Shown here: piece by piece, positions 39,501 to 46,500 of the stretch
Numbering within the stretch: the first letter of the stretch is position 1
Layout of the letters: each line of letters opens with the position of its first letter
From: Amphibalanus amphitrite
Taxonomy: Eukaryota; Arthropoda; Thecostraca; Balanomorpha; Balanidae
Assembly: GCF_019059575.1 (NCBI RefSeq)
Contig: NW_024882755.1
Coordinates: 124,001 to 188,000, forward strand
Direction: 5' to 3'
DNA: 64,000 nucleotides
Translations under genes and position numbers: made by a program
Notes under the pieces: model-generated
Databases searched by the model: none
The model's input: the letters and a program-made list of their open reading frames with translations, nothing else
What the model was told of the DNA's origin: nothing

Positions 39501-41992
39501 ACAAATATGTACTGTCAATACAAATGCACCGATGATACTGCTTTTTGACGACAATATGATAAAACAAAAATGGCGATACGGCTTTATTCCCGATCGGTTA
39601 ACCAATGTATCAGACATACGGCTTTTTTCATGACAGTATTGCTCAGGTGTCTCGTACGATGCGGCTTTCTTCCACGATACGGCTTTTTTCGTGAAAGAAA
39701 TATTCCGCAAACTCGGGGTTGAATTGGAAGCAAAAAAGTTTTTCGCCTTTTGCTTTTAGGTTAAAATAATTTCCCTTTTATAACCACTTTCATTGGATGT
39801 AAAATTTCTTTCCGATCACTGCAGTATGTTTTGTTTCGTTATTGAGCGAAGTTAACGAATTTTATAACAAAAAACGCGTTTTTGCCTCTCCTGAACAATT
39901 TTCAATTCGAAAAAGTGCCCCAGATACGGCTTTTTTTCCTCCCGACGGCAGCCGGACTCAGATCTGCGATAGGTAGCACCGTAGCAGGACACATTAGGTC
40001 ACTGCAGCATAGTACCTCAGCGTTACTCGGTACCCATTTCCGCACTGGCAGACATCCGGAGCATTATAGCGGACCTATACTCATTGAGAACGGATTCATT
40101 TGGTGGGAGCGGACCTCTACTCAATGAGAACGGGTAGGACCAGCGGACCTCTACTCACTGAGAACGGGTCGGTAGGAGCGGGCCTTTACTCAATGAGAAA
40201 AGGTCGGTAGAAGCGGACCTCTACTCATTGAGAACGGGTCGGTACAACAGACCTCTTCTCACTGAGAACGGGTCGGCGGGAGTGGACCTCTACTCACTGA
40301 GAACGAGTCGGTGCAGCAGTCCTCTACTCACTGATCACTGAGAAAGACCCGTAGGAGCGGACCTCTACTCACCGAGAAAGGATAGGAGTGGACTTCTACC
40401 CACTGAGAACGGGTCGGTACAGCGGACTTCTACTCACTGAGAACGGTCGGTACAGCGGACCTCTACAGACCTCACTGAGAAGTGAGAATGGGTCGGTGGG
40501 AGCAGAGTCAGCAGACCAGCTCTTCTCACTGAGAAGGGGTCGGTAGGAGCGGGCTTCTACTCACTGAGAACGGGTCGGTAGGGGTGGACCTCTACTCACT
40601 GAGAACGGTCGGTACAGCACACCTCTACTCACTAGTGACAACGGTCGGTACAGCGGACCTCTACTAACTGAGAACGGGTCGGTAGGAGTGGACCTCTACT
40701 CACTGAGAACAGGTTGGTACAGCGGACCTCTACAGACCTCACTGAGAAGTGAGAATGGGTCGGTGGGAGCAGAGTCAGCAGACCAGCTCTACTCACTGAG
40801 AACGGGTCGGTACAGCGGACCTCTACTCACTGAGAATGGATCAGTTTAGCAGACCAGCTCTACTCACTGAGAACGGGTCGGCGTTGAATGTGAGCGTGCC
40901 CTCGTCCAGCTGGAGGTAGGTGTGGCGGTAGGAGCGGTCGGCGCCGCCGGCACGCAGTCGGCGATACACCGACGCGTACCGCCACTGGTCCTTACATAAC
41001 CTGGGGACAGACGCAATGGGGCAAAATAGTACAGCCTGGTGGTACAGCCTGTGGGCATGAAAAACTGATGTGTGTTTCATTTTTTTTTTAGAAGAGAACC
41101 CAACAACAGTATTCTTAGTAGAAGTGTGATTATGAGAGAAAAATGCAATAAAAAATCCACCAGAGAACAAATGTAAAAAGAAAAATCCACAAATTTTAAT
41201 TCAGCTCCCAGACATGGCATAGTTTGCTCAGCTTGCTTTGGGGCTCAAAGTTCTTATTGTCAGTTGCAGACTCAAGTTGTCTTTTAAATTTAAAAACTGC
41301 ACAAAGTCACCTCTGACATGGTCACCAAGAGTTGCACATCTTCAGAATGTTCCGGTCTACCTACCCTTGCCAGAGAATCTCATCCTCGGCAAGGTTCTGC
41401 CAGACACAGGCAGCCAGGCACAGATCAGTGGCATCCAGATGCTTGAGGACCTCCAGGCCGAGCTCGGCGGGCAGTTCGCTCAGGTCGGGGAACTTGGCTG
41501 GACCAGCAGCCACTTCACCAGACTGGCGGTCATCGGCGGAGCGATCTGGCTGGCTGTCCTCTTCAGGTGCTGAAACAGGTAGGGTATGGGAATTGGGTTG
41601 CTGAGGAGCTGCATGGAGAGGGGAAAGGAGTGTGAAGAACAGGGAAAATGGATAGATGATGGAGAATGACAGATGTGGAGCAGGTAGTCAGTACAGCAAG
41701 AACCCTAGGACCAATGGTAGGCATATAGTTAGAGGGCTAAAGGTAAGCAGCCACAGGACAATGCTGAACATGATTAATAGCATAACCTACTAACATTGAT
41801 TGAGGGATATCAAACTGGTAATAATTTGAATTTGCCAACATCACTCGCTGAAGCAATAATGATCAATGCCATCAGCAGCAAAGGGTATCTTTTCAAGACT
41901 GAGACTACATTCAGGTAACTGCACTGACCTCTGCTGTGGTTCTGCACACTCTCAGCATGCATCCTCATCAGCACTGACAGCTGACCACCCAT
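18306..41992 (-). CDS. FBXO8: F-box only protein 8 (F-box plus Sec7-like domain)
   Basis: Complete 304-aa protein from six coding exons, transcribed right to left: 41992-41929, 41569-41365, 41000-40868, 19632-19514, 19079-18895, 18514-18306 (64+205+133+119+185+209 nt). All junctions are GT-AG and phase-consistent. The F-box is at about residues 48-95 (LPAELGLEVLKHLDATDLCL), followed by QLDEGTLTFNADP. The Sec7-like region runs from about 135 to 300 and includes LCFSLIMLSVDLTSP and NKMSKREFIRN, nearly as in vertebrate FBXO8 (319 aa). The F-box should recruit SKP1-CUL1 ubiquitin ligase; the human protein is reported to act on ARF6. The last ten residues extend past the vertebrate end. Intron 3 is 21.2 kb and full of transposons, and a foldback element sits just after the stop. 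Confidence 0.93.
18515..18894 (-). other. FBXO8 intron 5
   Basis: 380-bp intron with a (CATA)n microsatellite at about 18676-18699. Nothing else seen. Confidence 0.85.
18895..19079 (-). CDS. FBXO8: FBXO8 coding exon 5
   Basis: Acceptor CCACAG|G, donor ACAG|GTCAGT. Encodes RDVMTLVMDLQNYRDQFLP to NPQLGLST. The segment PPEDRGNY occupies the place of the vertebrate PEERGEY motif. Confidence 0.92.
19080..19513 (-). other. FBXO8 intron 4
   Basis: 434-bp intron; no repeat or gene recognised. Confidence 0.85.
19514..19632 (-). CDS. FBXO8: FBXO8 coding exon 4
   Basis: Acceptor TCCGCAG|GGA, donor AGCG|GTCAGT. Encodes GMQYFISRGLVDDDPAEIAM to QMRRYLDQ, aligned to the start of the Sec7-like region of vertebrate FBXO8. 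Confidence 0.92.
19806..20210 (+). repeat. Left end with AAGCCGTATC subrepeats
   Basis: Four copies of A/GAAGAAAGCCG(T/C)ATC-like sequence, two with nearby inverted GATACGGC copies forming small stems. Confidence 0.65.
20211..21656. other. FBXO8 intron 3, no recognised feature
   Basis: Single-copy-looking sequence without a supported ORF or repeat. Confidence 0.5.
21657..22126 (-). repeat. Interstitial TTAGG telomeric array with regular spacers
   Basis: Runs of CCTAA (TTAGG on the minus strand) are separated by eight short spacers beginning CTACTGATTTTTGCCTACC. Spacers alternate between two types in the right half: ...CAGGCATTAAGGAA and ...CGGGAATC. The array therefore has a higher-order period of roughly 110 bp. 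TTAGG is the ancestral arthropod telomere repeat. Confidence 0.92.
22150..22278. repeat. 129-bp inverted repeat (long hairpin)
   Basis: Arms 22150-22192 and 22236-22278 are complementary over 43 bp with three mismatches. The centre holds a second perfect stem GGCTTCAGGCC-TTC-GGCCTGAAGCC (22202-22226). It lies directly after the telomeric array. No target-site duplication found. Confidence 0.8.
22279..24500. other. FBXO8 intron 3, mostly unremarkable
   Basis: No gene. There is a C-run at about 22645-22660, and near 23208 a CACGTAGCCAGGAT motif like the ends of some hAT-like elements, with a possible inverted partner (GGCTACGTCCCTG) at about 39278. These are too weak to call an element. Confidence 0.45.
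24519..24860. repeat. Subrepeats CCCAAATATGGGAACG (DNA-element end)
   Basis: Several copies of GGGAACG joined to CCCAAATTTGGG-like palindromes, in both orientations. The outermost part TCAAGCGTACCCA is mirrored at 29152-29170 (TGGGTACTCATGA), so these look like ends of one DNA element now split by later insertions. Confidence 0.6.
24926..26097. mobile_element. piggyBac-like MITE, 1172 bp
   Basis: Flanked by TTAA (24922-24925 and 26098-26101); inverted ends CCCGCGCGGGGCTGGGG / CCCCAGCCCCGCGCGGG. No transposase is present. The interior has TGACGTCA, many NTGACCT hexamers in tandem (about 25590-25625, 25735-25770, 25905-25930), and G/C runs near each end. It has the same architecture as 11398-12231 but a different TIR, so it is probably a related family. 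Confidence 0.85.
26102..27047. other. FBXO8 intron 3, between MITE and hAT-like element
   Basis: No gene; one more GGGAACG/CArG subrepeat at about 26340-26357. Confidence 0.5.
27056..29038. mobile_element. hAT-like non-autonomous element, 1983 bp
   Basis: An 8-bp duplication TGCACTAA at 27048-27055 and 29039-29046 flanks a perfect 11-bp inverted end CACTGGCGGTC / GACCGCCAGTG. Eight-bp duplication with short CA-starting ends is typical of hAT transposons. Long G and C runs follow each end. A second hAT-like end (CAGTGGCGGTCGCGGGGGG) occurs at about 27587, suggesting nesting. The interior is mostly GAGGGCC minisatellite; no transposase. Confidence 0.82.
27740..28460. repeat. Degenerate CTCTGAGGGCCC minisatellite, array 1
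   Basis: Imperfect repeats of about 25-35 bp built on CTCTGAGGGCC(CC)ACACCGG, inside the hAT-like element. Confidence 0.7.
29039..29170. repeat. Inverted GGGAACG subrepeat end, right copy
   Basis: CCATATTTGGGAA, CCAAAAATGGGAACG and a final TGGGTACTCATGA, complementary in layout to 24519-24600. Confidence 0.6.
29171..29355 (+). repeat. About 190-bp inverted repeat, left copy
   Basis: Starts CCATTAGGGTGTGTCA and ends near GCGCCCCTGGCGGC. The reverse complement of 31686-31883 shares this order of motifs (ATTAGGGTGTGTCA, GGTGCTCCA, GATTTTAT, GGCGGCGCCGA, GCGCCCCT-GCGGC) with moderate divergence. Confidence 0.65.
29740..30790. repeat. Degenerate CTCTGAGGGCCC minisatellite, array 2
   Basis: The same motif family as 27740-28460 (CACACCAGTGCCTCTGAGGG and similar) but outside the hAT-like element, between the two inverted 190-bp copies. 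Confidence 0.7.
30791..31685. other. FBXO8 intron 3, spacer with G/C runs
   Basis: No gene. G and C homopolymers near 30948-30957 and 31362-31396 border hAT-end-like text (GGCGGCGGAACGG; GGGGCGGCGCCC). No complete element defined. Confidence 0.4.
31686..31894 (-). repeat. About 190-bp inverted repeat, right copy, with outer end
   Basis: Inverted partner of 29171-29355. It continues outwards into TGACCATAGTTCCGCC, which is the reverse complement of GGCGGAACTATGGTCA at 24507-24522. The right copy thus keeps contiguous what is split on the left. Confidence 0.65.
31895..32850. other. FBXO8 intron 3, before the LTR element
   Basis: AT-rich, no gene supported. GGTAGCAATCTGGTAGCAAT at 31962 recurs as a close variant at about 38234, beyond the LTR element. 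Confidence 0.5.
32858..33051 (+). repeat. 5' LTR of the gypsy element
   Basis: 194 bp starting TGTAGTGTTTCCC and ending AACGCTATA; identical by eye to 37406-37599. The following TTTCTGGCGACGAG is in the place of the primer-binding site; I cannot name the tRNA. Confidence 0.93.
33068..37282 (+). CDS. Gag-Pol polyprotein of the gypsy element
   Basis: 1404 aa in one frame from the first ATG, 16 bases after the LTR. The Gag part is about 1-210. Two zinc knuckles follow at about 215-255 (CTNCGRSSH and CSSCGLRGHFAAVC; the first has a stretched H-to-C gap). Aspartic protease VDTGATCSLL is near 305. RT has YLDDILVSG near 573. RNase H has TSDASDRGAG near 721. Integrase has the HHCC finger (about 942-985) and catalytic D near 1011, D near 1069 in ATDNGPQFI and E 36 positions later in AAVERF. 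The C-terminus is Pro/Ala-rich (about 1275-1375) with no chromodomain seen. Gag and Pol are fused without a frameshift. Codon use is GC-rich. Confidence 0.95.
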   Translation: MNLDGLRPPSAFLPTPGKPVVPWETWKLRFNTYLLATGGDAFAAERKRAILLHCLGEEGQRIQETLPPAVKMEGDDAFTLTLRQLDTFFIPRVNAIVERFSFRQRAQLPQESTAEYVSVLRGLAVNCKFGSMTDDMIRDMVVEKTIHPRLREKLLQDAELTLDRTLATADAYERALRESAVMAGQQSSAPVVAKVSHPRQPKKVKAHSGLPERQAPCTNCGRSSHRTGSKDCPARGRSCSSCGLRGHFAAVCRSSASASTAAAAPRRLKDTVKEATVLKVSDSPQKVLCPVTLSVGDIQHSVDIQVDTGATCSLLSLQYARDLFKGKEFQPSSSRLFGFGRKPVPVAGTLPVTVTFGDKCADAQFFLVETPSTEAIMGLDLIQQLGLTLHPASGQIFSVELQSEQLPAIEGYTHKIILRPNARPTAYRLRRLPLAVREEVSAELQRLLDADIIERVDASEWVSPLVVSRKPSGQIRLCVDLRGPNSQIVAEVHPLPTIEELQSRLLGSVYSKIDLRSAYHQLELHSDSRDVTAFITHEGLMRFKRVPFGLVSAGSAFQHLLDDLLHGIPGCGHYLDDILVSGSSQAEHDQRLQAVLDRLRAARVTVNHAKSSFSQKEVDFCGHRMSATGVTPTASTVQAVTEAPRPESLKDLRSFLGLTGWFSRFISGYAEVVRPMASLLKKDTPFEWTPSVERSFQRIKQLVAGQPVLKPFQPELPTIVTSDASDRGAGAVLSQIQEDGFEHPVAFWSRSFTDTERRYSVSEREALSAVQAVERWKVYLWGRNFTLRTDHSALTTLLSPKFSGRAGARVARWQARLLPYAYDVVYVPGHRIPAADALSRLPLPDTGPAEEDDEVIALVTDDAADVISEDDVREASLLDDTLERLRSVIAAGWPDSARNCPPDLRPFFHVRHELHVRRDAVVIRGADRVVVPAALTDRYLQLAHRAHDGIVRMKQLLRSLCWWPGVDRAVTEVVKACDLCQQSDKVLSQKVRPAPLQPVPLPTRPWSKLGVDIVGPIAGVPQSARYAVTLTDYYSKWVEVGLCAKVETSDIIRILSVIWAREGYPEEIATDNGPQFISRDFETYLQQRKIKHLKSSVYWPRGNAAVERFNRSFKSWVQAAAQQSQVPFQAYLQGRLARYRATPHCTTGVSPSELLHGRKMRLDLPVFDDYCVTSDVARRVVKQQRRNRRHYDSRHRARPTEIAVGDTVCVRQPGHVQKKGAKFSKPLRVVSRHGPATFGLSDGSRWNVAHLARREIGAAPSTPTLPVSTEAVPAPPPPPSPPPVVAAAPASSVSSPAAPVSSPPAGAAAPRDPLAGVPTATACAPAPPVGAAPGPLPSELPSATEIVASPCPPAPPVLAPPIDPVNRVDPRVSDRGLPASNRSDRELTASSRGRRRFKPTRLDL
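37279..37385 (+). repeat. 27-bp tandem repeat after the gypsy stop codon
   Basis: About three and a half copies of TGTGATTGTTCTCCAGCTGA-ACTCG between the ORF end and the polypurine tract. Likely part of the element 3' UTR. Confidence 0.8.
37396..37405 (+). other. Polypurine tract of the gypsy element
   Basis: GCGGGGGGA immediately before the 3' LTR, the expected place for plus-strand priming. Confidence 0.75.
37406..37599 (+). repeat. 3' LTR of the gypsy element
   Basis: Identical by eye to the 5' LTR over 194 bp. Confidence 0.93.
37605..39539. other. FBXO8 intron 3, after the LTR element
   Basis: No gene. It includes a hairpin at about 38250-38337, a short AT microsatellite near 38606, and a C-run at 39259-39270 next to GGCTACGTCCCTGG. 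Confidence 0.5.
38250..38337. repeat. Short hairpin with about 25-bp stem
   Basis: GCAATTATGAAGGATTTCCC pairs with GGAAATCCTTCATTATGAG around a loop of about 35 nt. Size and shape resemble a miRNA precursor, but it lies in transposon-rich intron DNA and may be a MITE. Confidence 0.4.
39540..39948 (-). repeat. Right end with GATACGGCTT subrepeats
   Basis: Five GATACGGCTT(T)-like copies in inverted orientation relative to the left end, finishing TTTCCTCCCGACGG at 39948. Confidence 0.65.
40066..40881 (-). repeat. Minisatellite made of the FBXO8 exon-3 splice-donor junction
   Basis: About 22 imperfect units of roughly 33-36 bp. On the minus strand a typical unit reads CCGACCCGTTCTCA followed by GTGAGTAGAGGTCC. 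The rightmost unit is the real exon 3/intron 3 junction (exon ends at 40868). A longer variant containing GACCTCACTGAGAAGTGAG occurs twice with its neighbours (about 40465-40530 and 40730-40800), so there is a higher-order duplication. Confidence 0.93.
40868..41000 (-). CDS. FBXO8: FBXO8 coding exon 3
   Basis: Acceptor CCCCAG|G, donor TTCTCA|GTGAGT. Encodes LCKDQWRYASVY to YLQLDEGTLTFNADPFS. Its last 14 bases and the donor are the rightmost unit of a minisatellite that continues into the intron. Confidence 0.92.
41001..41364 (-). other. FBXO8 intron 2
   Basis: 364-bp intron, T/A-rich, no repeat recognised. Confidence 0.85.
41365..41569 (-). CDS. FBXO8: FBXO8 coding exon 2 (F-box)
   Basis: Acceptor TTTCAG|CA, donor CAAGG|GTAGGT. 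Encodes an acidic linker (PEEDSQPDRSADDRQ) and then the F-box with CLAACVWQNLAEDEILWQ. Confidence 0.92.
41570..41928 (-). other. FBXO8 intron 1
   Basis: 359-bp intron, no feature. Confidence 0.75.
41929..41992 (-). CDS. FBXO8: FBXO8 coding exon 1
   Basis: ATG at 41992-41990, 21 codons plus one base; donor GAG|GTCAGT. Begins MGGQLSVLMRMHAESVQ. The extra G plus CA of exon 2 gives Ala. The Met-Gly start matches vertebrate FBXO8 (also MG-). Confidence 0.75.
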
Positions 41993-43531
41993 GGTTGCCC
42001 GGGCTCCAGGCCACCTCTGGCACTGGCTGTGTCACTCTGAAAGAAGCACACCAATCAATTAGCCAATGGTCCACAACTTGCCCAGCGCAAGAGCTCATCA
42101 CTTCTAGCACATTTCGCGAGCTGACGACTTATATCAATAGTTGAGCTATACTGATTTTGTCATTTTCCCAGAATAAAACAAAAAGTGTATTTTTTCTTTC
42201 ATGTTTCCTTGTGAATTTCTGCAGTTCTTAGGGTGGGATAGAGGCAAACAACGATAACTGAAAACAAAGAAAAGAACTGGCGGACGTTATTTTACTAGAA
42301 CTTCAACAGTGCACATGCCATATAAATGATAAAATATAAAAAGTGTACGGCGATGGAAGGCACAAAAACGATTAAGATCGAGATGAAATAACACCGCCAA
42401 AATTTCACCTAATCTTTGTTTTTATCTAAATCTGTCCACTGTGTTGTGTGTTTACTTTTTCGCTGGGTGAAAAGAAAAACTCTCACGTGTTCATCGTTCT
42501 GTATATACTGGTAAGTTGGCTGATCGGATGTTTTCAACCAATCAGTGCAAGATACGCGAGGGAAGCCCTCATGTCATTGGCTAAATTCTCGGTGGCATAT
42601 CCTTGGATGTGCCTTAACAAACTTCTCATGTGGTGAAAGAAGCCAGCTGATTGCATTGTTACATTTTATTTCGATCATTTTCATGCTGGATACGGTTTAC
42701 GATACCATCTTTTTTGACCGAATATCAGTTGCAAAAATATTTGTTTTAATGAAAATTTCATCAAAGTATTTCAACACCTAAAGATGCATCATTTTATGAG
42801 AACATGAAGGAAGAGAAATTAGAGGTGCAAATTCACTGTTACTCTGGAAGGATATTCATCATAAAAACATCTTAGGTTTCATTGCTATTGGTTTCAGATT
42901 AGCATCCAACTGCCTAATATATCAGTCTTAGCTAATATTTACTTCAAAAGTCATTAATGGGCAGAGAAAATACCATATTTCATATTTTCCCTGCTGATTG
43001 ACATTACGTTTTGGTTATTCTTGACGACCAATCACTTTTGCTGATGGGTGGGGCTGTTTATGACTCAAAGTGACGCAGCCTAGACAATTGACTGTGCCAG
43101 GAATGTCTACGGCTGAAATGTTAAAGTGCATCGAGCATAGTATTCTATGACCGTGGCGGCGGTTAGTTGCGAGTTACGTTATTGTATGGGTGGTGCCGAT
43201 GCCTGTAATCAGAGATTATTTCGTTTACGTGGGGTGTCCGTGAAAATCGTGGTGATTTTTCGTTCCTCATTGGCAGCTTAGCGACTTACAGATCAACCCG
43301 TGCGCCTGGGCGTTTCACAGAGGCTTCAGCTCAAGTGAGAGAGCTGCTCTTGCACCGTGAAGTCAAGCATTGTGTTAGTGGTCGGTGCCTATTTCATATT
43401 TGGATTCATTAATTAAACTGTGTTCATATGTGTCCAACGTGATATTGGCACACAAGTGACGACTGAAACATTTGTGAGCTAAATGTGAGACCCGCTGTAG
43501 TGATGTGACGTGTGATACCTACATCAAGATA
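41993..43531. promoter_or_regulatory. Shared upstream interval of FBXO8 (-) and Sbf (+)
   Basis: 1.54 kb between two divergent start codons. CCAAT at 42538-42542 (in AACCAATCAG), ATTGG at 42576-42580, CCAAT at 43028-43032, and an E-box CACGTG at about 42484 are visible. There is no obvious TATA box, and no CpG-dense block except near 43150. A bidirectional promoter, or two promoters, is inferred from position only. Confidence 0.5.
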
Positions 43532-43586
43532 ATGTCGAGGCTGGCAGATTACTTTGTAGTGGTTGGATACAACCATGAAAAAGACA
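43532..43586 (+). CDS. Sbf: Sbf coding exon 1
   Basis: 18 codons plus A; donor GACA|GTAAGT. The [13 protein letters not shown] start matches the conserved N-terminus of the family, which fixes the start codon. Confidence 0.93.
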
Positions 43587-46500
43587 GTAAGTGCCTATTA
43601 ATCATACAGTTGTGTTTTTCTAACTTTTACTAGGATAGATAGATGAGTAGATCTGGTAAGATAGGGATGTTACCAACCTATTTCACAGCTTACTATGAAT
43701 ATGGGTATGTTTTTTAACTCTCAGCTTTGCCCAGTTTATCAGGCAACACATTCACACACTCAGATGCTGCAGAGACATACCCAAATAAATGTTTCTCCAA
43801 TTTTTTTTCTTATGAAAGTTGTTCAGTTTTCTTCTTGTTCCAACATAGCAGTAAATTTTCATTTTTTTCATTTTGGGTCCTGCGGGGAATTTGGTCTAAA
43901 GCCTTCCCCAATATGCCAGTACATTGACAACAAAAACTTACCATAAGAATCAATAGGGAACATTTTCCAACAGCTGCAGTGTGTTGGTGTGCATGACAGT
44001 GTGAACTATGGGATGCTCTGGTTGGCAATGCTGACTAGTGACTGTGATTGCTGGAAGTGCAAGAGACTATATGCTTTTGCATGGAAATCCCTTGATTATA
44101 TCCCAAGAACCCCGGATTATGTTTCTAGATAAAGGGGAAACATAGGCATATATTCTGGGGCAATGTTCCCTTTCAGGGATTCTTGGGGCTGGTATATGCT
44201 TATGCAGTGGTAAATATTATCATTAAGTGGAAGAGGCTTTTGCCATACCACCAAGCTTTAAAGCTTGAAAGTACTCTTGTGCATACTATGTGCAAGTACC
44301 ATAACCCACTCCCATTATATTTCTGTGAGAACCTTTAATCAGTGCCAGATGCTTTGTGGAGTATTTTTTTCTGTGTTGAATCCTTCTTGTATTCTAAGTC
44401 TACACAAGACTCATATGGTTAATATTATGTTATTGCCGCTTTTCTTTATGATAGTATGTCTTTTCCATAATGCTCACCTTATCCTTGACTTGTACTGAGA
44501 GATGTGCTGCTGATTAAAATCTGTCTGTATGTCTCAAAGTGTTTGGTGTATCCTCTGGTGCTTGGTACATTTCTTCCTCACAGGGTTTTAGTGTTGACCT
44601 CACTAAAAGCTATGAAAGGAAATGATGTAAGTAGGTACTAGGGATTGAGCTCCTCGACAGACCTACACAGTCAGCCACATTATCTGACACATATTTCAGT
44701 TGGTCACCCTGGCATTGACAAAGCTGTACTCTTCTGGCATTCATGGCATGCTCCTATCGGCTGTAGCGAGCCCGATAACGGTGTTGTGGTGAAGGACGCC
44801 CCTTTTTCACAACACGGCACCACGACTGGCGTCCTTTGGACGAGCGATTATGCAGTTTGACGGTGATGGCAGATCACGAACATTGCCGGCTGTAGATCCT
44901 GGAGGATGTGCTACTGCTGTTCTGTCGGATAGGCTCGCAGTCTAGCTCTGATCACCGAAAATCTGATGGTCTATCAAATGAGCTGCCTACGGTGTTTGTC
45001 TGATCACCTGAACGGTCGGATGCGATGCTTGTTTGTTATGGTCAGCAGATCCTCATCTGATGCGGTTTCAAGTGGTCAGTCGGTCCGTCTATCCCTTCCC
45101 AAGTCCATTTATCGGCATATGCCGCTCTGACGAACAAGTGCCTATTGTGTTCTGACTTGACCCGCGTACACCTGGTCGGTTACCTGGGTCAGGTCGACCC
45201 AACGTCAGGAGCAGTGACCCGACCTTTGCTTACCGATCAATGGCCGGTATCGTGAGTTCTCATGCTCTCACGAAAGAAGCCGGTTCCCGTGCGGCGCGTG
45301 GGCGGTACCGGCTCTGAAAGTGACGTCACCTCAGGATGACATCACTGATCACTCCTCCCAGGAGTGCCTTTACCCGTGTGACCGAGCTGAGGTCACCCGT
45401 GTGGGCTCTGTCCCGCCCGTGTTGGACACGTCAGTGCTCCACGCCGTTCCGGAATCTGGTGCTCTTCCAGATGGGCCCGCCGTGTGTGCTGTTCTTGTAT
45501 ACAGTATACACCGCTCATTGCTTCCGCACTAACACGGGCACGAGCCGCCCGGCCTGGCCCGGCCCGGCCGGCCCGTCCCGCTGTCGTCGCCTGTCTGGGG
45601 CGTGTTTATCCGGCGGTGTGCGCTCGCCGGGCTGCCGGAAGGTATTCTGAGAGACGCTCCAGCCGGCGGGTGTGGTGGAGCGAACGGTATGAAGAGCTAA
45701 TGTAGTACGACGAGGAGCTACGTACCGCACGGCGAGGAAAGCGAAACATCGCAAAGAAAAGGGAAACATATGTCGAATGATGCGAGATCTGAGTGGAATG
45801 TATGCTGGAATTGTGCTGCGTGGATTCGTCTGGATCGATTTAGCAGCATCTACCGCATACAGCAGATATCTGTAACACATATTCTGCGCGTGGTCATGTG
45901 TATGCTACGGTGATCGCGATAATCGATGAGAAGCAGCATGGTGCCATCGGATACCTTGCGGACATTTTCGAATATTTTGTTCACGTAATCAGCCATCAGG
46001 TGGACAGAAACGTCATTTTATCGTCATGCTGTTCTCCTTTTTCCGTGCAGACACGTTGCAACCCTATCTCGCTCATTGTTTTATCCCTTCATTTATTTTA
46101 CTCTTCATTTTCAACCGGCATTCGCTCTGATCCTCTGACTTGCACAGATCACCCATAGTTCACGTGTCTAGATAGCTACACATGCCGGCGGCTACCGCAT
46201 ACCACGGCCACTGGCCAGCCCACCACCCCGGCCTTCGGTGGCCGCTATTACGTGAATCACAGCGGAAGGCGGTGTGTTCCGGTTGAGCGGCCCACGTCTC
46301 GGGCGACCCGGAGCCTGTGGCTACTGTGTGGTACGGCTCTAATGGCCAACATGACCTCAGTGGTTGTAGCGTGTCCTGCAGTGGCAGCTGTTAGGTGTAA
46401 CGGATGGTGTTACAGAGAAACTGCACCTGTTGATCGTTGAATATGCGGTGATTTTGTCAGGCGTAGGTAGATTGATCCGCTGGGTGTTAAAATGGGCATT

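Larger units (their letters stand above)
19806..39948. mobile_element. 20-kb segment bounded by inverted ends (possible large DNA element)
   Basis: The left end CCGTCGGGAGGAAAAAAGC at 19806 is mirrored at the right (reverse complement ends at 39948, one extra A). Inside each end, subterminal motifs AAGAAAGCCGTATC recur: at about 19822, 20001, 20077 and 20165 on the left, and inverted at about 39570-39690 and 39924 on the right. Beyond these motifs the two ends are not similar, and I found no target-site duplication. The interior is stuffed with other elements and has no transposase I recognise. It fills almost all of FBXO8 intron 3. It could be one large degenerate element or two ends of separate copies. 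Confidence 0.5.

Noticed and set aside
45336-45650. 104-codon ORF in Sbf intron 1
   Set aside because: Several overlapping frames are open because of GC content; no homology recognised.
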